Positions 45,701 through 55,500 of a stretch of DNA of 64,000 nt are shown piece by piece. Within the stretch, counting starts at the first letter, position 1. Each line of letters begins with the position of its first letter. The position numbers were made by a program, and so were the translations under genes. A model generated the notes under the pieces. The model searched no databases. It worked only from the letters and a program-made list of their open reading frames with translations, and was not told where the DNA came from. This DNA is from Hippasteria phrygiana (Eukaryota > Echinodermata > Asteroidea > Valvatida > Goniasteridae), in assembly GCA_037893225.1 (NCBI GenBank), contig JAZGUH010000056.1, positions 1,054,001-1,118,000 of the forward strand, written 5' to 3'.

Positions 45701-46142
45701 TGAGGCCGAATACTAAAATTGTCCCGAAGTCCCATGGAGAAATAAGATTTCTCCATGGAAGTCCAAAGCCTCATAAATCCGACGCCTCATAATTCCTAAA
45801 TTTCAGACTTATGAGGCATCGGACTTATGAGGCATTGGACTTTTAATATGATACCATGATACCATGATACCTCACCCACCCCCCCCCCCCCCCCCCCCCC
45901 CCCAACACACTACACAATCGCCGTTCTAATGCCGGTAGCCTGATGCATGCGTGATGCATGGAGGAAACCTCCATGCCTGATGCTGTTCCCATGATCATGA
46001 ATGATGCTTTTTGAGAATGTCGAAAAGGTTTATTAACATAACACTACAGAAAATCTCCACCAAATGTGTCTGCGTGCCCTACCACGTGTACCTGATAGAG
46101 AAAATTGATTCTCTGCAATGCGTCTTGGTTGGGATTCATCAT
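42742..46142 (-). CDS. RPP21: Ribonuclease P protein subunit p21 (Rpr2 family)
   Basis: Subunit of nuclear RNase P, which trims tRNA 5' leaders; the protein binds zinc and contacts the RNA. Exons on -: 46142-46092 (MMNPNQDALQRINFLYQ), 45227-45127 (starts AAHCMLLQNPENTQLARFY), 44230-44148 (HPNIKRTVCKRCDLLLVPGL), 43176-43054 (KHAVVTCLECGGVKRFL, YKLWVEKPE), and tentatively 42779-42742 (MEDEERNAAPS, stop). C60-x2-C63 and C89-x2-C92 form the Rpr2 zinc site. Phases agree at every junction (0, 2, 1, 1). An in-frame stop lies just before the first ATG. Length about 131 aa (human about 154). The last exon has a poor pyrimidine tract and borders repeat sequence; if it is wrong, reading through exon 4 stops at 43034. 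All exons are very short, so the gene is easily missed. Confidence 0.85.
43364..43582 (-). mobile_element. tRNA-derived SINE (type A), copy 4
   Basis: Reverse orientation: AACAAAGAAAACTGGCAGG, box B complement, TATCTTGCCCTATGTTGGC, then the 5' module ending CACCTGGGAAGCGAC. RPP21 intron 3. Confidence 0.8.
43672..43826 (-). mobile_element. tRNA-derived SINE (type A), copy 5
   Basis: Well-preserved box A (CCAACTGAGCTA on +) and box B (GGATTCGAACC on +). Its end carries an inverted extra GGGAGACCGCCAACATAG. RPP21 intron 3, next to copy 4 in the same orientation. Confidence 0.8.
44583..44803 (+). mobile_element. TTAA-flanked MITE, family 1, copy 5
   Basis: TTAACCCCCGAGTACG at the left, TATGCAAAGGGTTAA at the right; interior as at 1933-2155. 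RPP21 intron 2. Confidence 0.75.
45590..45845. repeat. Cluster of nested palindromes built on CGGACTTATGAGGC
   Basis: GACTTATGAGGC-type words occur at least six times, and their complement GCCTCAT(A)(A)GTCCG several times more, on both sides of a core CCATGGAGAAAT-AAG-ATTTCTCCATGG. A second core is GTCCGACGTCGGAC. RPP21 intron 1. Followed by a 25-nt C run (45879-45903). Confidence 0.75.
45879..45903. repeat. Poly-C tract (25 nt)
   Basis: Uninterrupted C run preceded by three ATACCATG-type repeats. Confidence 0.9.
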
Positions 46143-46568
46143 TCATGTAATTTTGAACTCTGGAACTTGGAAGTGTACCGCTCCCGGTTGCCCGGTGTCG
46201 TAGACCTAATTCCTCTATGGACGACATGCATATGCGCATGCGCGGTGGAAGGCATGCTGTGTGTGCGCACGTGTAGACTAGACGCTGACATGATTGAAGT
46301 GCGCCCTCTGTGGCACATTGTGTTAACTTTTTGGTGTTCGGGTAAAAAATGATATCCTAACGTACGGTCTTTGACACGTAATATGCAATAACAAAGTTAA
46401 TTACGTTATATAATGATGAAGTGTCACTTAAATAATTATTTTGTTCTAATTTTTATTGTTTTCCTATTTAAAAAAAATACTTGTTAAAGATAAATACAAG
46501 ATTCAGCATATCTCTAATCAAGTGTACAATTTCTTTTGGATAACCATTAGAGGGCTAAAAATGCAAAA
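46143..46568. promoter_or_regulatory. Likely bidirectional promoter of RPP21 and COX10
   Basis: 426 bp between the divergent start codons of RPP21 (-) and the proposed COX10 first exon (+). The half near RPP21 holds GCGCATGCGC, a palindromic NRF1-type word, at 46234-46243. No TATA box is placed convincingly. Inference from gene layout. Confidence 0.45.
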
Positions 46569-49500
46569 ATGGCAGCGACGTCCTTCGCTCGGAAAGCTTC
46601 ACGATCACCACTCTTTCACCGGTACCGGCGATTTTCAGATCTATTAAAATGTGGTAAGATACAGTTTAGATGACCCATTGTTTACAAGTTTGAATTGAGT
46701 AGCTTCAGGTGGCAATAATTGTTTATTGTTATTTCTGTAAATTGGAGGTAAATTGGTTCCTCCATGGTTAAACATTAGGGGAATTTCCTCTGTCTAACCG
46801 TTACGTCTTCAACATGTTCCTGTACAAAGGGCCTAGGGTAAAGTCGGGTATATTCGACAGGGAGTAGAATTCGACAGGGAGTAGAATTCGACAGGGAGTA
46901 GAATTCGACAGGGAGTAGAATTCGACAGGGAGTAGAATTCGACAGGGAGTAGAATTCGACAGGGAGTAGAATTCGACAGGGAGTAGAATTCGACAGGGAG
47001 TAGAATTCGACAGGGAATAACATAATGTATTCATACTTGAATATTTTGCGTAGGCCTATGGCGCGCACGTGGCAGTCCTCCATGATTAAATTAGGCAGAT
47101 TCATGAACATTTAAAGTTGCTTCAATAAGCCTTTTGCGTGTAACCCGTACTTTGACCCCGCTGCGTAGTGATTGTTGCCACGACACGTGATTCGGGGCAA
47201 GCTTTCTCGCATACGCGCGTGCAGACACAATGTCAATGCATATCGCATACGTGTCCACTTGCCGTGATCGAAGTACATGTACGCGATTCATACGTAGTTT
47301 CTTGTCACTTTAAAACGATAAATTTCCACGCAGATTTTGTCAGACTCTAGTACTGGTTATTGTTAGAATCTAGACATTAACATAAAATACGAAGTTTGTG
47401 AGATTTAGTGCTTGAGAATGCCTGCGAAGAAGCACTGTTCTTACGGAACATACAACAGCGACTCGCGCTTTTCGGACCGTCCCCACATGAATGGCGTTTG
47501 TGGCTACCCTTTCCGAAGCCGAAGTCGAACCGTGAGAAGTGTCTCCGTTGGATAAAAAACTGCCCCAGAAAAGACTTTTCGGCGGAGAATGTAACTTACA
47601 ATACTTACATTTGCTCCAAACATTTCGTCGGTGGCAATGGGCCAACAGATGACTACACCGACCCAATACCAGCTTTGATAGCGCGGTGGAGATGAACAAT
47701 TTTTTTATTTTTTTTATTGGGAGGTGGCGTAATCATACGTCTGCAGACTATGTGTTACGATGTTGAGTCAATGTGATGGAACTTTTTGTTTCAGGGCCTT
47801 GGTTATTAACCGATTGTTAATTTTGGTTGAACTTCTTGTTCGTTACAAGATGAAGTGCTTTTAAAATTTTGAAAATAGCAAGAAAGAAAGAACCGGTGTG
47901 TGCAGGCAAAATTCAAGGAATGATCAGTTTATCTTATTTTTTTGATCATCTCAGGAAATAGCCGCAGTGAGTCAAAGTTTGTTTAGTGGGTAGGGAGGGT
48001 GGGGGTTGTTAAAGGCATCAACAAAATCTCTCTTTTCATTCTTTTTGTATTTGTGGGAAAGGTTGGATGAACAAAGATTCTTTTGAGCAAGGTCTCATTA
48101 TCGGTTTTTACGTAAGTGACTGGTCTTGCAGAAATTGTTTTTGTATATTTACGAATAAGTTTTCGCCGGTCGTAATCCGCTCGAAAACAAATCAAATAAT
48201 TGAAGACATCGTATAGTCCGAAATCTGGTATATTCGAAAAAATCCTTCGTGAATCCAGGAAGATTAAATGGTTCGGATCGGAAAATGTGCAGCCAGCGTC
48301 TTTTAAACTTTTGTCAAGAGTCTCCTTCAAGTTGGGGCTTGAAAGATTCGAGTCGGTTCTCAATTTCAAATTGGCCACGCACTTGCACAGTTCAAACCAG
48401 TTCTTTCTTCAGGTAACCCGTTATTGAAACCCCTCTCTCTTGAAGAAATTTCTGCAGTTTCTTCACGTTCCAACCTTCGAAGTTGTTATCCATTAAAGAA
48501 ACTATAATTGCTAAAAATAGGCCGCGTTTCGAGAAGAACATACAACATGTACTGTAACGATTCGAGCGGTTGTTCTGTTTTAGAGTGGTGACAATCTCTA
48601 TCGTGCGCTGTTTCACCCAGCGGTAGTTCCAGATACCAGACAGGGAAACCACCACTGGCCGTGCGTCGCCACGTTGCGGCTTGCCCCGAATCACGTGGTC
48701 TAGCAACAACGGTACTGACATGCATAATAATGATCAGTCTGGCACGACCGGCGCACGCTGTGCATCTTAGATTGAGCGAAGACGGGGTACAAGGATCTAT
48801 GCAAATCAACGCGCAAAAGGCTTATTCTTTTAAATATTACATCACTGGAAAGAGTAAAAAATAGAAATAAAATGAGGGATCAATGAATGAATGACCATGG
48901 TCAGAAAACTCAGATGGTAGGTTAATCCTATGCAAAGTTACAGATTAATTTTGTAGATTTTTAAAATATATTTTTGGTCATTTGGTAGGGAGGTCAGTGT
49001 ATTGTGGTCGATCGTCATTTATATCTGTTTGCGTGTAAAAGTGCGTTGCAAACATGCGCTGTTTTACCTTTTTTTTTTGCTCGAAAAGTTACTCTGATGA
49101 GGTGATTTCGGAGAGAAAAGATGGTTGATGGATGTTTCCAATGATATTTCTTTTTGATGGTCGCCGTATACAAAAAAGTGAAATCTGGTGTTGAAAACGA
49201 TCTCTATTTTTTGAAAGTTATGTGATCGCAGTCGCCCAGAAAGTGGCCATCTTGTTTTTAGCACGTGACATTCACTCATGTTTTGTGACGAGATTTGCCG
49301 AGATTTGGTCGGTTTCAAATAGAAATGACATCATCGTAAAGACGAAGAAAATCTCTTTTGACTCATACCACGAACATATACGTTCGTTTGTGTTTTGCCT
49401 TCCGATTTTGGAGATCTTTTCAGACGAAATAAAGGTACAGATTTTCATGATTTTGGGGCTGCTAAATCGTTAAAAATCTCACATGAGGAGTTCATGAAAG

Positions 49501-52500
49501 ACTAAAAAAGGGGTAGTTTCTGAAAGGGTGGAATTTCAGGAGTTTGTGTAACTTGTTTTTTTGGTATGTTTCCCCTGACGCTTTTTGACGCCGGGGGGTT
49601 TTGTTGTCGGGGTGCCTTCGGCAAGGTGATTAAAATATGGCGGCGGTGTCATAATGGCTGCCTATTCCTTTCCCCATGCTGTATGCATGAAGCAATAATG
49701 CTGCGATTACTGGGGTAACTTTTTGGTGACTGATTGCTATATTGGTGAAATTTACATTATGACCAATACTCTTTCCATGCAACGTTTTTTTATTATGCCT
49801 GAGGCTGAATATGTATGTACATAACTACATTGTAGTTTTGTACATCTCTGCATGAGGCCAAAAAACAAATGTAAAAAAACGTTAGTTCCCACTGGAACCT
49901 ACATATTGGAGAAATTTTGTCTGTCATGAAGGACTTCCATACTTTAAAGATATCCTTCCGCTAAAAGTTCAAAAGCCTTTTTTTTGCCATATAATACTTT
50001 CAACACCCAGTTTGGTGAATTTTAATGCAAGGTTTCCATGCTGGTTCAACCTTAAATACGACAGCTGCGCATGCAAGGAAATCTACACATAGGCCTACCA
50101 GCTATTTAAAAGACTACTCCATTAAACTTTAAAGGGGACCTGAGAATACTAATTAAAGATGATATATGATCTCATCTAAATCAACTTGAAAATGTTTTCC
50201 AGACCTTTCTCAAATATTTTGAGCTGCTTTGGATTTTTTATTTTTTTTTTACATCCCGCACCATGCCCGCGGAATAATTAGGGCCGGGCCTGCCCCTTTA
50301 AAGGACCCTAACTTTACCATACTTTAAGGTATAAACTTATAATTGGTACCATTAGTTTTCTTTTTGGAAGCTATTTCCAATGATACCAAGTTTGTAATAT
50401 TTGGAGAAAAAAACCCCAAAACTGCCGACCACCCTACATTTGGAGGATGTAGGACAATTTCAGTTAAAAAGTTGTGACCATTAGGCCTACTATCAATATT
50501 GGCCTGTATGTAGGCCTTTATGTAATATACAATGTATATGCACGGAAACATTTTATAAAAATAATTTTATGAGTCATTTAAAATATTAACAATTAACAAA
50601 CACACCAATTTTGCCAATAAATGATCAAAAACTAAATAAAAACAAATTAGGCTATAAGCACACCAGCATGACTCTCCACACCCTGATGAAATTCTGAAGA
50701 CCTAAAACAAAAATGCTGTGGCTTATTTCAATTTCAAAAGTTGAAATGAGGCCATGTAAATGTGCACAAAATCACTGAAAACAGAAGTTTTCACTATTTT
50801 GTCATAACATCGTTGACTAATTATTGAGCTAAAACGTTCATATATGTTGAACACTCACTTTAACTATGACATGTCGTCAGCTCTGCCAAAACTATGGTAA
50901 TCCTTACCATTAGGACCCCGTTCCAATATAAGAGAATGAAGGAGACAGTTTATGTTTCGGAACTTACCCCAATATTTTGCGATGATACAGGCAGGAAAAG
51001 TCACTCTGTGTGCTTGGAATCATCTAAATAGTTCGCTAAGATATCATGTTGAATATGAGCAAGCTTAATGGAAAGAGGGCAGGGTTTTGATTTATGAGGG
51101 AAAATTATGGGGTAAAACGGCAACGTCTCTGACTGCCAAAAAGAAGTAGCAAAGTCACGTTTTCTTTGAAAATGCGTTTCAAAATTACAACAAACATGAG
51201 TTAATCTGAAGAAAAAAGACTGCTTTAGCCTGCAAAAGTCACTTTGGTACTATAAAGTCATCTGCAAAAGTCAGTTTTGAACTGAACTCGTAAAAAAAAA
51301 TTGATGTGTCCTATAGATGTGTCCTAAACTAAAGGTAATGATTACCAAAACTACATTTGTATGTCATACCTTTAAACAAGTGTTAATGCATCCTATGTGT
51401 GGCAGGTTCTCAACTGGGGCTGCTAAGCACAAAAATTTGCTAAGCATGAAATGTCTGCCCTAGTATTAAAAACAGGATTAGAAACATATACAGTATGTCT
51501 CTGGTATTGAGCTGTTGTTTGCTTATTACGAGAATCACGTGAATTGTTGGCTCATAACCTGTTTATGAAGCAAGACTTTTTGGTGCTCAGCTAATTTTTG
51601 TGATTAGCAGCTAAACTGTCTTCAAAGTAAAAATGGCCATTAAACCACCAGCCCATCCTTGTCACCTACAGTCACTGACTAGTCACGTATCGGACTGACC
51701 ATATCAAATAGTCAGCTGTTGCTTAAACAAAAAGAGAAACCCTTGGTCCATGGCTGTATCTGAACTTGCAGAAGAAGGTAATGTACATTTTCTTTACGTT
51801 ACACTTTTTTTTAGAATTGTGCAGTTGCTCAGGAACCAGTAACCAAACCAGAATGACGATATCTACATCTATGCATTACTTTGCAATGAGGATTCTTCCT
51901 AGGTACTCAGGCCTACTGAGCAGTCTTCTGCATTCTCAGACAAGACGATCAGTACACCTCTGTGCTTCTGTAACACAACGAGTCGGGAAAAAAGATCGCG
52001 CTAAACAGGTGATGAGTTAATCTCCAGTAAATAGTTGTACATATGTATTGAATACAGTGGCCAATATGCAGAGTGGTTCTGTTTGGAATATTGGTATGTA
52101 ATCAGACATCAACCCTCCCTAAGCCATACCTACATGTATGTTGTGCTGGATTTTGAGAGATTCAGGGCTGTTGAATCCAGCCACTTGCTTTAATTAACCC
52201 TAACCCTCCAGGGCATGTTTGCTAGAACACTGCCAGACGCGTCAGATTGCATACTTTGTCACATTGACTTGTGTGGAGAGTGCAGCAAAGTGGAGCTGTC
52301 AGCACTGTGCTACGTCTGGCAGGGTTAGGTTTTATGTCCCTTTATTCTTTAACCCTAACCTCACCTAAAGCTACAAAATACTACTTGTAGTAAACTGTAG
52401 TATGCAGTACTCTTACTACACCATCATATTAGAAATTATGCAGTTCTTTTTAGTATAGTGTACTTTACAACAAATGAATGCCTAGGACGTTAGGGTTAAT

Positions 52501-55500
52501 TTAAAGAATGTGTCATTGGAAGTATCGCCCTGTTAAGATTTGTGGATCCAGGAAAATTCCTAGCAAAACTGCTTATTTAGGGGGTTATCAGTTATGCCAA
52601 TTAGCACTCTTTAGTTCTTTGGGACTGTACTCTTTAGTTCTTTGGGTCTGTACTCCTTAGTTCTTTGGGACTGTACTCTTTAGTTCTTTGGGACTGTACT
52701 CTTTAGTTCTTTGGGACTGTACTCTTTAGTTCTTTGGGACTGTACTCTTTGGTTCTTTGGGACTGTACTCTTTAGTTCTTTGGGACTGTACTCTTTGGTT
52801 CTTTGGGACTGTACTCTTTAGTTCTTTGGGACTGTACTCTTTGGTTCTTTGGGACTGTACTCTTTAGTTCTTTGTGTAGATGTCCTCAATGTCCAGGTGC
52901 TTCTGCATTTTTCCAGATAAGCAAGTATGCTTCCTCAGCTGTCAAGCCATATCCAGCCACAGCAAGCCGTGCTGATGAGAGACACCCAGCCCCTGACCAA
53001 ACAGACGTTCGTATACCTCACCTTAGTGAAGCAGAACCAGTAGTCCCTGACCAACCCACAACCATACAGGAACTTAACCAGAGAGTTGAAACTGCCATTC
53101 AGAGCACGGTGGACCATGTTACTCCGTGCCCCATTGAACCTAAGGATGGGAACAAGGGTGAGGGGGAGGAGGTTGTGGAACCCAGTCAGCATCACTGGAG
53201 GGAACAGAGGGTAGCTCTTAGTCAGCTCCCGTCCCTGTATCTGCAGCTATCAAAGAGCAGGCTAACAGGTGAGGACAATCTTTGACAGTCCGGGTGTAAG
53301 TCTAGTTAATCAATTAGAAAGTCGTAGAATATTTTCTATGAAGCAAAGCTTGATTGCTTCGGCTATTACTAGTGGCAGTAAATTCATGCCATTGCATTTT
53401 GATGACCTGTCAAGTACTCTTGAATTCTACCAGGTCCTTTTTTTGTAGTATGGACCTTAACCTATCAATTTATAAACAGTTATCCAGTTCACTTTATAAG
53501 GAATTTTGTAATTTTAATGTCTTGTATATGCACACAACAAAACTAGTCCCTGAGCGGATTCAAGTTTAAGACAACTTCGCTAGCAAGTCTAATTTGTGTA
53601 GTTATTTTCATGTCTGTCGACTGTATCATGGAAGATATCCAGCACAAGTCTGCAAGTGACACATGCTAGAATTTTGGTGACATACATGTAAGGTTGTTTC
53701 ACATTCCAATTGTGCATGCGCAGTAGAGTGCCCTCTGTAGGCCACATTCACTCCAGAAAAAGGCAGAGGGGAACAACATACCCGTTCTAGCACATGTCAT
53801 GCAGTTTGTTCCCATTGGCTGTGGCGCTGCATTCAAGATGGCCGCTGAATGTGAAACTCCCTTAACTCTTTTACTACGGTATTATAATGGGGGCTGTGAC
53901 GTAATTGTTTTACAGAATGTTTACAACGAGCCGCTCTGAGCGGCTTGCCGGCAGGAATAGGCTTTTTTTGAGCCACTGTGAGCGGCGCGCCATAGCGGAA
54001 GAGTTAAATTTTTCATTATGAATCAGTCTAAAATACCCTATTAACCCTAACCCCCAGGCCCTTTTTGCTAGAATGCATCTTCAATCAACCAAAATCCTCT
54101 GATTGGCCTACAAAAAAAATGCATTCATCCTCAATCCTCCAAAATCCTCCATTTTTTTGTTTTACTCCTCTTCAAAACGAACAGTACCCACTGCCTCAAT
54201 CCTCCAAAATCCTCTAATACATTGACCCAAAATAATACTTAACTAACTGCAAATGGAACTTTCCACTAGTTTTGACATTACACAGTGCGAAATTTAAGCT
54301 CAAGCCTTATCATAGCACAGTAGGGGGAAGTAGTTAGTTATAACCAGCATTAGCTATAAACAATGGAATACTGTGGTAATGGACAGTGCACAGTATATGA
54401 CCTTGTGTATTATACAACACCTGAATAAATCCCAGCCATCCGATTGGTGGATCGTCGATCACGTGCATTTAATTATTCGACCCATCACACGACGCGAACC
54501 CGCACCGCCCAAAACGTTCTATCACATGGTTCTATCAAACGGTGCGTGCGCATTGATAGAACCAAAAGAACTTCCCTAATTTCACAGTCACTATGGTGGC
54601 GCTACAACAGGGATGTCATTCACACAACAAGGCGGCCGAGTTTCCCGAACTGCCGCGGTTTGTTTTCCTAACAGACGACGAAATATTGGAACTTGTAGGT
54701 GATGCTGACGCTCCAAATACAAAGAGACAAATCAAATATGCAGTGAAACGATTAGATGAATTTGCAAGACACGCAGGAACAACAATTGAAGCTTTAACCG
54801 ATTCGGAACTCGACAATTTTTTGTCGCGGTTTTATGCGGGACTGAGAAGGTAAACAGCACGTTGTAACGTTACACCAAGAAATCCATGCATGCAATCTGT
54901 CGGATTTATTCAGGCGTTGTATAAAACAAATAATGAATGTTTCACATTCGTGCAATGGTAAGAATAATTTCATTCGGTGACAGATGGAATGTCCCATTCC
55001 ACTCGGCTTCGCCTCGTGGAATGGAACTTTCAATCTGTCACCTCATGAAATTATTCTTACCATCGCACTCATAAACATTCATTATTTGTATACTAGTACA
55101 TGGACTGTTTCCACATGTGCAGTACAGTGTCAAACAGATTGAGTACTTGGTAAATAAATATAAATTAACAAATCAAATAGATCCATTCCAGTAACCTATG
55201 CCAAACCAATCCTTCAATATCATCTCAGGTCGATTTACCATGTACCGTACCCTCAATCCTCCAAAATCCTTTTTTCTTCAAATGCCATTCACTGCATGTA
55301 CATGTACAGTACATCGTTGCCTTTTTATGCATGTCTTGCGTTGGGGACCAGACATGCTGCTGGGCGATGTTTAACCTTGCTCCCATTCATACTTAAGTCA
55401 GTCGTTGAATGAACTAAAACCGCCAGGTGCGGGGATTTTACACGTAAAATGTTGTTGACATCGTTTCGCTCACTGATCGGCTTTTAAATGACGGAAAAGT

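Larger units (their letters stand above)
47124..48826. mobile_element. Inverted-repeat unit with convergent THAP and SAP-like relics
   Basis: Two blocks recur inverted at the two sides: AATAAGCCTTTTGCG (47124-47138 and 48812-48826) and TTGTTGC...CACGTGATTCGGGGCAAGC (47172-47202 and 48679-48710). Between them a THAP domain points right and a SAP-like gene points left. Spacing between the blocks differs on the two sides (about 35 and 100 nt), so these are diverged arms. Could be a DNA transposon (THAP domains occur in P and Kolobok elements) or a relic of an inverted duplication. Inside COX10 intron 1. Confidence 0.5.

Noticed and set aside
51766..52020. COX10 beginning at ATG 51766
   Set aside because: That ATG lies upstream of a strong acceptor (51814) in intron sequence with a poly-T tract; the frame is open by chance there.
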